A DNA stretch of 64,000 nt from Ypsolopha sequella (GCA_934047225.1 OW204012.1:14136001-14200000), one strand, 5' to 3'. Numbered from the stretch's first letter, positions 10,600-21,342 are shown. Notes: generated by a model not told the origin, from the sequence alone. Program-made: numbers and translations.

Positions 10600-11097
10600 C
10601 AATAACAATCATAATTAATAATAATATTTTAATACGAAATGGCCTCTTCTTTTTTTCGTCAATATTTACGATTTGAATTTCTGGTATTATAAAATGAACT
10701 TTTAACACAAAAATAGTAACCGACTTCAATAGTAACAGCAGTCATTCACTAAAAAGTTAATAATCATTCTATAAGAAGATATTGAAACTAAGACTTGGCT
10801 TCGGCCTTACTACTTTGATCGAGGATGAAGACAATTCACTAAGACTTGGCTATGGCCTTATATTTAATTGGACATGAAAAAAATGAAATAAAATAAGACT
10901 TGGCTGTACGGGCTACTGCCCTTTGCCTATTCCAAGACGGAATGAAAAATGAGAAAAAAAAAAAAAGACCGATGGTACCGAAGCAACACTTTTGCCGACT
11001 TCTTTCTTCCTGAAACGTTATGTTATCTAGAAGCCGGCGTTTTATTGGTTTTTATGTTGCTATATCGTAGGAAATACGCCGACTTCTAGATTGAATT
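10600..11097. other. Intergenic stretch without a recognisable gene
   Basis: It holds three loose repeats of an AAGACTTGGCT...GGCC block (10790-10920) and a pair of CGACTTCT motifs in opposite orientation (about 10996-11003 and 11081-11088, plus strand). No coding signal is seen. Confidence 0.4.
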
Positions 11098-11503
11098 TTT
11101 TCACGTCTCCAAATACAACCGTTTCGCTGGCAGGGGGAGGGACACTTGAGTCTAACAAAAATTAACACTTTTAAGCTTAATATTTCGCAAACGGAACCCT
11201 AGATCGAAAAATAATCTTCTGACACTCCCAATATTTTTAAATCACCTATTCAACGACATCCCACACTAGGGGATAGACGAGAAAAAAAAGTCATCCTCAC
11301 TTTACGTGTAGGGGAGTTACCCTAAAAAAAATCTTTTGCAACATTTCACTGTACCACTTTATCGGCGTGATAAATATGTATAACCATGCTAAATTACAGC
11401 TTTCTAGTACTAATAGTCTCTAAGCTAAGCCGCGGACAGACAGACAGACGGACGTGGCGAAACTATAAGGGTTCTTTGTTGTTGACTACGGAACCCTAAA
11501 AAA
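11098..11503 (-). mobile_element. Interspersed repeat family B, right member of an inverted pair
   Basis: Reverse complement of 8128-8526 with scattered substitutions and a short indel. It ends at the TACGGAACCCTAAAAA motif. Confidence 0.75.
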
Positions 11504-11765
11504 GTGATGTCTTTACTCAATCGACCTTCAGTGACTTCATCATCACACATTTCAATACGACAAAATATAATTCTTGAACGCGTCATTATGTCTGACAAAC
11601 ATTCAAACATTTAACCTAATATGATTACGTCACTTCCTGTAAATACTAAAATACTTATACTGGTTTAAAAGCACGAAAATATTGTTCTATTTATTCCAAA
11701 AAGTAGACAAAACTTGAAGTCAAAAAACCACCCAATTAAAGTTTAAAAGTTTCAAAAGACAACTT

Positions 11766-11940
11766 TCAAATTCAAATTCAAATAGTTTATTTTGCAAAGT
11801 AGGTATATATAATACACTTTTGACAAGTCAAATTTAATCTAAAAAAGAGATTATGTAATAAAATAATAAATGTCGTAATTAAAGGTTTATTTAATTTATG
11901 TAGCAATATATATACGATTAAAATGATAGGTAAAATATAA
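11766..11940 (-). mobile_element. 5'-truncated LINE-1 family copy (3' end only)
   Basis: The minus strand matches the last 170 nt or so of the LINE-1 3' UTR: ACCTATCATTTTAATCGTAT through TACTTTGCAAAATAAACT to a TTGAATTTGAA tail. Confidence 0.75.
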
Positions 11941-12288
11941 AATATATATTATACTTTTACAAGTTTGATCAAAAATAAAGTAATAAAACGGATAGCAACT
12001 TTTCAAAAAGTGGCCTATTCTGGACATCTGCGGTTTTGGGTGATTACGAAGATTAATGAAATGTGTGTGACTAAGATTACATGCATCGATTCGAAATAAC
12101 GTGAAACTAGAGCGATAAAAATCTTCAACGTGCGGTATCAATGTTTTTGATATCATTATTTTTTATAAGAAATGTCACGTAAAAGAGAGTTTCAACAGCG
12201 AAATACATTAGTGATAGTTTCATATTGGATTAGTTCATCTCGTCGATTACAGTGAAATGTTTGTGTTGCGTACAAGTTCTGCGAAAAA

Positions 12289-13990
12289 ATGGTTACAAAA
12301 AGTGTTGTGATTTTCATAATAACCTTTTCTAATATTTGTGTAAGTATTTTTAATTACATGTATTTTATTAGTATGCAAGGTTTACTCAATTTATTTGGTT
12401 ATGTACTCTTTAATTAATTTTTTCCGACAAAATATTTAATTATTCTGAAAGTTTTGCTGGTTTAAAAAAGACTGGAAAGTTTTACAGATTATTCGAACTT
12501 ATCTCATATTAAAATAATAATACGAGTAATATTTAAAATATTTGATTTTTTGGTGCCTTGGAATAATTTTAGTGATATACTCGTATAGATCGCAAATAGA
12601 TCGATTTTAAATCAAACTCCGACAATTTTAGAGGTTATTAAGAAGCGTTAGCAGACCCCCTTTTTAATATAAAAAATGAAAATTTAAGGGAAAAATTATT
12701 ACAAAACTTAACTCGAAAATAAAATGTATGGTTATCCTAGCCATTTCCATATGATAAAAGTTCAAAATAATCCAAAATAGTGGGATATTAACAACAAAAG
12801 TAACTTAGCGTGATCTAATTGTCAGGTGACTATGATTTCTTTAGATTTTACTGAAATCTATAACTTTTATTTAATTAATGAAATAAATGTTCGAAAGTTA
12901 TTGTAAAATCAATTTTTATTCCTCTAAAATCTATTCAATTATCGGGGTTACATTAAAAGTCATCCTGTATATGTATCTGTAATTTTATTTATTTCAAACT
13001 TATAAAATCCCGAGATATTGAGTTGTTTTGCATACATGAAAACGATTATTTGTTTTTTGCACAATATTATTTATAATCCAGAAATTAATATTAAGACAGA
13101 TTTTTTTGTGATAAATAACTACAAATCGCATTTTCTGCTCCTTACAGAATGTGCAAACGCAAACTCCCCCAAAAGTACCACAACTGTTTCTACCAAGCCA
13201 AGTTTCAATGCAAACAGTACAAAAACAAACACCAGATGAAGTTCCTTTATCTCTAAAAGCTTTGACAACAGCTATACCAAAATCTACTAAAGGTGGGTCT
13301 TGTACTAAAACTCTAAACAATATTTTATTGTTTATTGCTGCCAGAGAGTTAGAGCAAGAATTAAACGCAAGACCAGTTCCAATTGTTAACACAGTGATGG
13401 GAAATAGCAATGATAACAAAGGTAGTAATGATCAAATAAAAACAAACAAAAATATTGTATTAGATATTGCGTCCAATGCTATCCAGAATTTATTGGTAAG
13501 AAATTACCAATATCAAAACATGGGAACAAATATGAACAGTCCAAGAACTGCTTATGCTGCTAAAATCGAATCTCCAGCTCCTATTGTAACTCAAAGACCT
13601 GTTCAATCTCTTTTACCCATTGGAGGATCAAACTACGTCAGACTAAGTGTTAATCCAAATGGACCAAATGTTTATCAAACTAAAAATATACAAAGAACTA
13701 CGAATCCAAACATAAACTATGTGGGACCTGACAACTATTCTAATCCAAATTATAGAAGTTTTGGTGTCAGGACATTAGTTAATAGCAATGCGGGTTGTCA
13801 AACAATAAATAGAAATGCGTATCCAGTGATACCAGTCACTAAAGTTAACGGTTTATTAAATGAAAATGATTCGGTAGTAGTTTTGTATAGACCAAAAACA
13901 GTGGCACAAGTAAATAATTGTGGAAATGTCGTCAACCAAAGGGCTTCGAAAGTACTGGTGCCATATTACATATCCAGACTGTTAAAGTAA
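12289..13990 (+). CDS. Unrecognised secreted Asn/Gln/Pro-rich protein, two exons
   Basis: Exon 1 (12289-12339) codes for MVTKSVVIFIITFSNIC, 17 residues of signal-peptide type, ending at GTAAGT. The intron (12340-13147) ends TCCTTACAG. Exon 2 runs 13148-13990 (TAA), for 297 residues. The mature chain starts NVQTQTPPKVPQ, has a Lys/Thr-rich region, then an Asn-, Tyr- and Pro-rich low-complexity half (for example NPNINYVGPDNYSNPNYRSF), and ends in a hydrophobic basic tail, SKVLVPYYISRLLK. There are only a few Cys and no chorion-type Gly/Cys arms or central domain. The exon plan matches its neighbours exactly, which suggests an eggshell or follicle-cell protein; that is inference. No clear TATA box is seen. 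ATTAAA at 14100-14105 is a plausible poly(A) signal. Confidence 0.7.
12340..13147 (+). other. Intron of the 12289-13990 gene, no insertion recognised
   Basis: An AT-rich intron of 808 nt. I see no repeat shared with the rest of the window and no conserved motif. Confidence 0.5.
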
Positions 13991-14099
13991 ATTAAGACAA
14001 AATGATATTTGATGAATAGTTAACTTTTAGTTCAAACTTAGGCATAGAAATTTTTTGTAAATTTTTTCATAATATTTTTATAATGATTTCGATACGGTG

Positions 14100-14105
14100 A
14101 TTAAA
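14100..14105 (+). terminator. Candidate polyadenylation signal
   Basis: ATTAAA, 110 nt after the TAA stop of the 12289-13990 gene. No AATAAA is nearer. Confidence 0.4.
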
Positions 14106-14224
14106 GGATGCAACTGATCTGAAATACCCGTAGTTTTATTTATTATTTTCTTAGTGTTATTCTTTAAGTGCAATTCAACAGGACAAATTCTTTAGTGCAT
14201 TTCACGTTTTTGTAATTTCCAGCT

Positions 14225-14390
14225 GCTTACAATACAATACAATACAACTTTATTTGTACACCATAACAAAAAGGAACAGAAATATAAATACTTAATTTTT
14301 AACTAACTTATTATATAGCACAAGCAGGCGTCCCTATCGCTTAAAGCGATCTCTTCCAAACAACCTTTGGGTGGATAAAACAGTTTAGAA
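14225..14390 (-). mobile_element. Truncated 3' end of a LINE-2-related element
   Basis: Starts with (AATAC)n/TTTATTTGT and ends AACAACCTTTGGGTGG. The last part resembles the LINE-2 3' UTR at 47970-48010 (CAGGCAACCTTTGGGTG), so it is probably a related subfamily in the same orientation. Confidence 0.5.
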
Positions 14391-14513
14391 TGATTGCTGA
14401 AATGGTGGTGTACTATTTTTTTATAATATATATATTTTAATATTAATAGATAAACGTATCAATATATAATGATAAATACATATCTACTAATAAAATATAT
14501 AAAAAATATATAT

Positions 14514-14776
14514 ACAAGGTCTTTCAATTTAAATAGAAAGTAATTTAGGAGGTGATTCAGTATCGTTAATACATCACATTCCACTGCAAAGTACTTTTTT
14601 TGCGCGAACTTTTTCTTCACTTGTCCATACAAACTGAGTCAGCTGATCGGACCACTTTGTACTGAGAAATGAAAAAAAAGTTCGCGCAAAAAAAATTACC
14701 TTGCAGTGGAATGTGATGTATTAACGATACTGAATCACCTCCTAAATTACTTTCCATTTAAATTGAAAGACCTTAT
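14514..14776. mobile_element. Palindromic MITE with arms of about 105 bp
   Basis: The left arm starts ACAAGGTCTTTCAATTTAAA and contains GAGGTGATTCAGTATCGTT; the right arm repeats it in inverted orientation and ends at AAGACCTT. Its terminus resembles that of the ACAAGGTG MITE family next to it. Confidence 0.8.
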
Positions 14777-14788
14777 ATGTATGTATAT

Positions 14789-15052
14789 ACAAGGTGACTT
14801 TTTCATCATCGTCCAAATTCATACTGGAGGCTTGATAAGTGACCAGTATCTTGGATCAATAACAATTTTTGTGAAATTCCTAAAATGAAGTTTCGGCTTC
14901 CCATAGAAATTCACTTCCAGTCCCGAGTGAATCACTATGGGGAGTCGAAATTTCATTTTACGAATTTCACCAAAATTGTTATTGATCCATGATACTGATC
15001 ACTTACCAAGCCACCAGTATGAATTTGGACGATGATCAAAAAGTCACTTTGT
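14789..15052. mobile_element. ACAAGGTG palindromic MITE, copy 1
   Basis: Near-complete foldback of about 264 bp: ACAAGGTGACTTTTTCATCA ... AAAAAGTCACTTTGT, with TA-rich flanks. Both arms carry CGTCCAAATTCATACTGG. A bare terminus of the same family repeats at 15059-15072. Confidence 0.85.
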
Positions 15053-16639
15053 ATATATACAAGGTGACTTTTAATTTCTTTTGCCGTCAAAGTTTCAGAG
15101 AGGTATTTTCCTCATTGTACTGTACATCTTAGAAATATACTCATAACGAATTCATACACAATATTCAATATTAATCAGAAACTTTCCAGTGTTATACAAA
15201 CAGCAGATATATGTACACGGACCTCAGTTTATTTTCCGTTTTATTTCTGAGAATGGTAAAAAACTAGAAATAATAGAATTTCGAAGCTCACAAACAATCG
15301 TTGAAACGAATACAAAAGAGAGGTATGAGGATGACGTCACGTACAACAGGGCCAAGTTAACTTGAGTCCTGGTGACCGAGAGGCAAATATAATCTCTAGT
15401 ATGAGTGATTGCAGGCAGGACAAAGAAAGTGGGGACTCAAGTTAACTTGTCCATATTATAAGCTCAAGTCACTACTGCGCATGTGCTAAACCGCATTTTC
15501 ACACGGGGTGGTAATTTGGAATTGTCCGAATTAAGAGAAATATTTTTTATTTATATTCTCATAGCAATTAACTCATTTTTCAATGTTGATAAGTAAGAAA
15601 ATACGAGGAGTTAGTAGCAAGGCAGGAATGAAATATGATATGAAATGAAATATGTTTATTTATGTAATGTAGGTATATCAGATACAATTATTAAAGCTCA
15701 GCTTTAATGATAATGTATATATATATATATATAAGTAATACTTTTATATAATTGATATTAATATAATCGGAAATCGGAACGCGCCCTGAGCAGCTGTCAA
15801 AAACAGCAGCTCCTGTTTTTATTTATAATTTTAGTTTAAATCCCCCTAATTTCATCAATTATTAGTGTTTTATTGTTAATTAGTGTATAAAATACCTAGG
15901 GGGTAAATTTATTTATTAGTGAAAAGGCCAAAAACGGATAAATTTTTGGCTAAAATTTGTTAGTAACGGTCACCGAGAACAAAGCATTTTAAAGGCAAGT
16001 ATATCGTGTTTTTATGTAATTTATTGTAAGACCTAGTAGTTACTAAGTAAAATTATTGTACCTTGCCTGTACTAGACAAATCTCTTATCATATTTAGCAC
16101 TGAGTAATCTATTTTTAGATTGTTTCTTGTTTTCTTGCTAATTTTTCTCTATAATTTTCAGCCTTTCTTTCTCTCACTACCTATTAATTTATTTTCCAGT
16201 CTTATTTTGTATTCTTACATTTATTTCACCTTTTATTTTACATACTTTACTCAACTCTCAGTGCATTATTACTATTGCTTACTATTATTTATATGATTGT
16301 AGCTAGGAGATTATTTGAAATTCCATTGATTATTTAGAGTCATTATATTATATACATTTAACATACACAATTCCTTAAAATACATATCTCACACTGTGAG
16401 AAACGTCCAGTTTCACACACAAGAGTTAGTTTGGCTCGCTGTGCTTGACGAATAGTGGAAGCACAGTCGAACGCTTGACTAAATTACTTGTTTAATTCAC
16501 ATCACCCACAAAACTCAAGCACCAAACCTACACATTACAAGCATAACACAATCCTGAATAAAGGGCTCTCATACTTCCTGGCTAAGTTTGTGGAAATACT
16601 ACCGTTCTCCCCCATATCATTTCAGGTCAATCCGTCAAA

Positions 16640-18454
16640 ATGATGACCCGGAGCCAACTGAGCAGGGCTCTAAATCAAGAATTGCAGCTGAAGTTGGCGA
16701 CCACCCTTGAGGACCTCAAGACTGCCAGAGAGCTCAATGCTCAGCTTCTCCAAGAGCGGAAAGAGAGTGAACAAGAGATAGAAAATGTGAACACTCAAAA
16801 CAGTCTCTTAAAACGTGAGATGATTGTTATTGACAGGGAGCGTGCAACATTCCATACTCAACGAGATTCATTACACAAGGAAATCACTTCTTACAATGAG
16901 TGCATCCGAACACATGAAGCGTCACTACAAAAAATATGTGACCTTGAACAGCAGCTTGCAAAGGCCCATAATGAACTGCAACAAGTAATCATGGAACGAG
17001 AAAACCATGAAGCAGAGCGAACCCTACAAACATCTATGGTACTATACGATGAATTAGTTAGCTGCAATGAATCTCATTCAACATTACACACTATCGACTC
17101 AACTAATGTGACTGTAACACACCAATCGAGCGAAATCACCGAATTGAGATTGGAACTAGAGGCCATGCGACAAAAATATCATGCTGCAAGGGATGAGCTT
17201 ATTCAGCAGGATGTAACCTTTGCAGAAATGTTGAAAATTGCTGAATCCATGGGTGAAATCATAGACAGCAATGATGAAAAACTACAGTTCCTTGTAAAAG
17301 CGACACAGCCTTCAGAGGAACGTAGCTGCATACACAGTAGCTGCCTGCTGTGTAGGTCATCTGAAACTCCGGCTTTTCCGGACACTCCGCCTATACTGAC
17401 CCCTCAAAATCTGCATACGTCTATGGGCCTCTCACCATCTCAGAGACACCTTGACATGACAATGACATCACCCGCACAGGAGCACACCTCTGTCACTGGT
17501 CTGAAAGTGTCCCCAGGCTCTCCTGAAGTGCCAGTGCCCCCGTCCGAGTCCGGAGGTGAGGACTGTCAGCGTCACCAGCGTCCCAAAACACCGGTCTCCA
17601 CACCTCAACCTAAGAGCAAGGCTACCCGTCGAAGGCAACGTCACCGTTCTGCTCGCCTTCGTCGAGGCTCCGGTCATGGCGCAGAACCATCATCCACTCC
17701 TGCAGTGGAAACCGCGTCAGATCCTGCACCTTCGTCTAACGCGCTGCCCACGCCGAGCTCTTCCCCTCAGCCCTCTGAGCCCTTGTCGGTTGCTGCGTCA
17801 GCGACTGGATCCTCGGCGTCGCAAGGACAAAATACTGTTGTGTTTACAGACACTATTGGAAAAAACTTAGGGCCCTTATTAGGAAATAAACTTGTGCAGA
17901 AAGTCACCAACATTTGCATGCCAGGTGCATCTTTCATACAAATTGTAGAACGTTTGCTTAAAATGGAATATAAATTAAATACAACAATTGTTCTGTTGAT
18001 AGGAAATAGTACAGGTATCACACAAAGTGACCTTATTAAATATCTCGAGCTAATGTTACAGCTTAGGGTTAAAAAAATCATTATTTGTGAATTCCCTTAT
18101 TCAGAATTACTTACAGGGTCACAAAAAACTAATTTATATAATTTGAATATGTGCATGCACAACTACTCAGCGTGTCACAGTGACAAAGTGCAATACTTTA
18201 AAACGAATATACACATTCGTAATTTTTTTTTGACAGAAGGTACTTTGTACCTTGCAAATTATTATAAAAAACAATTAGCTACTAAGTTAGCATGCATTTT
18301 AGAATGTAGTGAATCTGTTACAAAGTGTGTAACAGGAAATTTTCCAATACCTGTTATAATTGATGGTATTTGTAATGTTAATTATTTACATAATTTTGTC
18401 CCTATTGACACGGTTAGTACAAGTACTAACAAAATTGTAAAAAATTCTTTTTAG
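16640..18454 (+). CDS. LINE-1 ORF1 protein (coiled coil plus esterase-like domain)
   Basis: 604 residues beginning MMTRSQLSRALNQELQLKLA. Residues 10-225 are heptad-rich and almost certainly coiled coil (LEDLKTARELNAQLLQERKE). Residues 270-400 are Pro/Ser/Thr-rich with a basic cluster, RRRQRHRSARLRRG. From about residue 400 there is a globular domain (NTVVFTDTIGKNLGPLLGN ... TTIVLLIGNSTGITQ) laid out like the SGNH/GDSL esterase domain found in CR1-type ORF1 proteins. The expected GDS serine block reads TDT and the GxND block reads GNST, so catalysis is doubtful. ORF1 proteins bind RNA and form the retrotransposition particle. It ends at TAG 18452-18454; the ORF2 frame is already open from 18430. 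Confidence 0.8.
   Translation: MMTRSQLSRALNQELQLKLATTLEDLKTARELNAQLLQERKESEQEIENVNTQNSLLKREMIVIDRERATFHTQRDSLHKEITSYNECIRTHEASLQKICDLEQQLAKAHNELQQVIMERENHEAERTLQTSMVLYDELVSCNESHSTLHTIDSTNVTVTHQSSEITELRLELEAMRQKYHAARDELIQQDVTFAEMLKIAESMGEIIDSNDEKLQFLVKATQPSEERSCIHSSCLLCRSSETPAFPDTPPILTPQNLHTSMGLSPSQRHLDMTMTSPAQEHTSVTGLKVSPGSPEVPVPPSESGGEDCQRHQRPKTPVSTPQPKSKATRRRQRHRSARLRRGSGHGAEPSSTPAVETASDPAPSSNALPTPSSSPQPSEPLSVAASATGSSASQGQNTVVFTDTIGKNLGPLLGNKLVQKVTNICMPGASFIQIVERLLKMEYKLNTTIVLLIGNSTGITQSDLIKYLELMLQLRVKKIIICEFPYSELLTGSQKTNLYNLNMCMHNYSACHSDKVQYFKTNIHIRNFFLTEGTLYLANYYKKQLATKLACILECSESVTKCVTGNFPIPVIIDGICNVNYLHNFVPIDTVSTSTNKIVKNSF
18439..18445 (+). promoter_or_regulatory. Candidate -1 ribosomal frameshift heptamer at the ORF1/ORF2 junction
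   Basis: In the ORF1 frame the sequence reads GTA AAA AAT TCT TTT TAG. The A AAA AAT heptamer fits X XXY YYZ, and a -1 slip enters exactly the ORF2 frame, which then stays open through 18457. ORF2 has no ATG before 18610. Confidence 0.5.
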
Positions 18455-18456
18455 AA

Positions 18457-21342
18457 TTGAAGACAACGGGAGGGCTGCCTGTATTAAAGGTGGTACATCA
18501 AAATATACAAGGCGGCTTTCTCGGCAAAATACTTTCAATCGAGTTGTTCTTAGAGGAATCAAAAACAGATATTTTGTGTGTAACCGAACACCATCTACAT
18601 GAACATAATATGCAGTTTAATGTGAATAATTTTAGTGTTCTTAGCTGCTACAATAGATTAAAAATACAAAAAGGTGGATCCATGATTCTTGTAAAAAATA
18701 ATATAAAAGCAAAGGAAAGAAAAGACATAGTAAAACTTTCTGTAGAACATCAAATTGAATTAGCTTGCATAGAAATGAGTACATATATTATTCTCTGTGT
18801 TTACCGACCCTCAGGACAAGATTACAACATTTTTGAAAAAGCAATGGAAGAGGTTTTAAAATTATTATTTGATTCCAAGAAAAAAGTTATTATATGTGGA
18901 GATTTTAACGTAGATTTACTAGAAAAATCGATTATGCGCTCAAAATTAATACATTTATTCAAATCATTTAATTTGTCTAATGTGTTCTTAGAACCTACTC
19001 GAATTACTCGGGATACTGCGTCGTGCCTCGACAATATATTCTGTGATTGCGAATATTCAGACAATAAAGTAATCAACCGCTTGCAGTCCGATCACAGTGG
19101 CCAAACTATAACCATTAAACAAAGCGTAAATCAATTGCCCAAAAAAGCTTTTTGCAGGCCTATTACAACTCACAAAGTAGATTGTTTCAAAGCAAACCTA
19201 GAAGTTAAATTAGCACATTTTAATCTTCTCCAAGACGATCCAAACGCTCTCTTTACAGACCTTTTCAACATAGTCTCCAAAGAGTTCGAAAATACGTTTA
19301 AGATGCAAAAACTTTCTAACAAAAGTAAAATCACCTTCAGTGACTGGGCGACTCCAGGTATTTACAAAAGCAGAAATCATTTATACGAATTATACGACAA
19401 AAAGTCCTACAATAATAATGTTAAATTTACTGAATTCATGAAAAATTACTCACGCATCTTTAAATTGGTGTGTTTAAAAGCAAAAAGTATCTACTTGAAT
19501 AAAAAACTTAAAAGGTCCGATAACAAAGTAAAAACAGTATGGAACATCATAAATACTGAAACTGGGAAAAGTAAGAAACGTGATAACGAGCTTAAGTTAA
19601 GTATTAACAATGAAGTCGTTACGGGAGATAAAGAGGTTGCGAATGCCTTTGAACAATTCTTTACTGAAATTCCTTCCTTAACAACTAAAGATTTAAATTC
19701 AAGCCCTGGGCTTGCGCAGGATCTTTTAATAGATAACGTACCGCAGTGTCTTTCTGTATTTGCTTTTAAACATATTAATTCATTAACTGTAATTAAAGCA
19801 TTTAAATCGCTTAACTTGAAAAAAACCGAGGACTTATGGGGCTTATCTGTGAAAGTTATAAGTTCTGTTATTGATTTAATAGCTCCTTATTTGGCATTAA
19901 TTTTTAATAAATGTGTAGATGATGGTGTCTTTCCTGACTTAATGAAGTTTAGTAAATTGATCCCCCTTTTTAAATCAGGCGACAACGGTGACCCATCAAA
20001 CTATAGACCTGTGTCAGTTTTACCGGTTTTGAGTAAGGTTTTTGAAAAAATTGTTTTTAATCAATTGTTATTTCATTTTAATTTAAATAAATTGCTTCAC
20101 TGTGAACAGTATGGATTCACTAGAGGGAGGTCAACCACAGATGCAGGAGTTGCTTTAGTTAAGCATATTTTTGATGCTTGGGAAGAAAAGCAGGATGCAT
20201 TTGGTGTATTTTGTGACCTCTCGAAAGCCTTCGATTGCGTTAATCATGAAACACTCTTATGTAAATTAGATCACTACGGAGTGAGGGGCAAATCTTTGGC
20301 GTTAATGAAGTCGTGTCTTAGTGATCGTATTCAAAAGGTAGACATTAACGGGGTAAAATCATGTGGAGCATTAGTTAAAATGGGTGTCCCGCAGGGTTCC
20401 ATATTGGGGCCCTTGCTGTTTTTAATTTACATAAATGACCTTCCCTATTTAATTAAAGACTTAACTAAGATAGTACTATTCGCAGACGACACGTCACTTA
20501 TTTTTAAAGTTAATAGACGTAAAGATATCCTTGACGACGCGAATACAACTTTATCACTAGTGCTTGATTGGTTTACTGTAAATAATTTAGTTTTAAACGC
20601 AAAAAAGACGAAATGTATAAAATTCACGTTACCAAATGTAATTCAAGTGGATTGTAATTTGCTTTTGCAGGGGTCCAAGCTGGAGTTAGTTAACGAAACT
20701 AAGTTTTTGGGCATTACGGTAGACTCTCGTCTTCAGTGGGGTCCCCACATAGAAGCCCTATGTGGTAGACTTAGTTCGGCCGCATACGCTGTTAGACGCA
20801 TAAGGCAAATTACTGATGTAGATACTGCTAGACTAGTCTATTTTAGTTACTTTCACAGCATTTTGTCATACGGCATGCTGTTATGGGGTAGAGCCGCGGA
20901 TACAGACGCAGTCTTTGTTTTGCAGAAGAGAGCAATTCGGGCTATTTATAATATGAAGCACCGGGATTCATTAAGAGAAAAGTTCAAAGAAATTAATATA
21001 TTAACTGTTCCTTGTGAATATATTTACCAAGTCCTTAGATATGTCAGAAAAAATGTTGAGTCTCTCCCAAGGCTTGGTGAGCAACATTGTAAGGAAACCA
21101 GAAATAAGTATAAACTGGCTTTTCCAAAAATCAGACTCGCCAAAGTGAGTACCTCTTTCGTAGGACATGGTATAAGATTTTACAATAAACTTCCAAAGGA
21201 GGTCCTTACTTTGTCAGAGAATAAGTTTAAACAGTATATTAAGCAGGGCCTACTGAAAAAGGCATATTATAAAATAAATGAATATTTGGATGATGGTGAA
21301 GCATGGTGTTATAGTGATACTGATTTTAATGAAAGTAGGTAA
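18457..21342 (+). CDS. LINE-1 ORF2: AP endonuclease and reverse transcriptase
   Basis: 961 residues when counted from a TTG at 18457; the frame is open from 18430. The endonuclease motifs are present in order: HQNIQG, TEHHL, VYRPSG, CGDFNVDLL, SCLDNIF, SDHSG. The reverse transcriptase shows PLFKSGDNGDPSNYRPVSVL, QYGFTRGRSTTDA, DLSKAFDCVNHE, GVPQGSILGPLLFLIYINDL, LFADDTSLIF (catalytic Asp pair) and TKFLGITVD. No stop or frameshift interrupts it. It nicks the target and copies its own RNA at the nick. The first ATG (18610) lies after the N and E endonuclease motifs, so AUG initiation would delete part of the active site. Some form of non-AUG, re-initiation or frameshift translation is therefore expected. 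Confidence 0.9.
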   Translation: MKTTGGLPVLKVVHQNIQGGFLGKILSIELFLEESKTDILCVTEHHLHEHNMQFNVNNFSVLSCYNRLKIQKGGSMILVKNNIKAKERKDIVKLSVEHQIELACIEMSTYIILCVYRPSGQDYNIFEKAMEEVLKLLFDSKKKVIICGDFNVDLLEKSIMRSKLIHLFKSFNLSNVFLEPTRITRDTASCLDNIFCDCEYSDNKVINRLQSDHSGQTITIKQSVNQLPKKAFCRPITTHKVDCFKANLEVKLAHFNLLQDDPNALFTDLFNIVSKEFENTFKMQKLSNKSKITFSDWATPGIYKSRNHLYELYDKKSYNNNVKFTEFMKNYSRIFKLVCLKAKSIYLNKKLKRSDNKVKTVWNIINTETGKSKKRDNELKLSINNEVVTGDKEVANAFEQFFTEIPSLTTKDLNSSPGLAQDLLIDNVPQCLSVFAFKHINSLTVIKAFKSLNLKKTEDLWGLSVKVISSVIDLIAPYLALIFNKCVDDGVFPDLMKFSKLIPLFKSGDNGDPSNYRPVSVLPVLSKVFEKIVFNQLLFHFNLNKLLHCEQYGFTRGRSTTDAGVALVKHIFDAWEEKQDAFGVFCDLSKAFDCVNHETLLCKLDHYGVRGKSLALMKSCLSDRIQKVDINGVKSCGALVKMGVPQGSILGPLLFLIYINDLPYLIKDLTKIVLFADDTSLIFKVNRRKDILDDANTTLSLVLDWFTVNNLVLNAKKTKCIKFTLPNVIQVDCNLLLQGSKLELVNETKFLGITVDSRLQWGPHIEALCGRLSSAAYAVRRIRQITDVDTARLVYFSYFHSILSYGMLLWGRAADTDAVFVLQKRAIRAIYNMKHRDSLREKFKEINILTVPCEYIYQVLRYVRKNVESLPRLGEQHCKETRNKYKLAFPKIRLAKVSTSFVGHGIRFYNKLPKEVLTLSENKFKQYIKQGLLKKAYYKINEYLDDGEAWCYSDTDFNESR

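Noticed and set aside
17556..17870. 104-codon open frame overlapping LINE-1 ORF1
   Set aside because: A shadow frame in the Pro/Ser-rich, GC-rich part of ORF1. No homology features.
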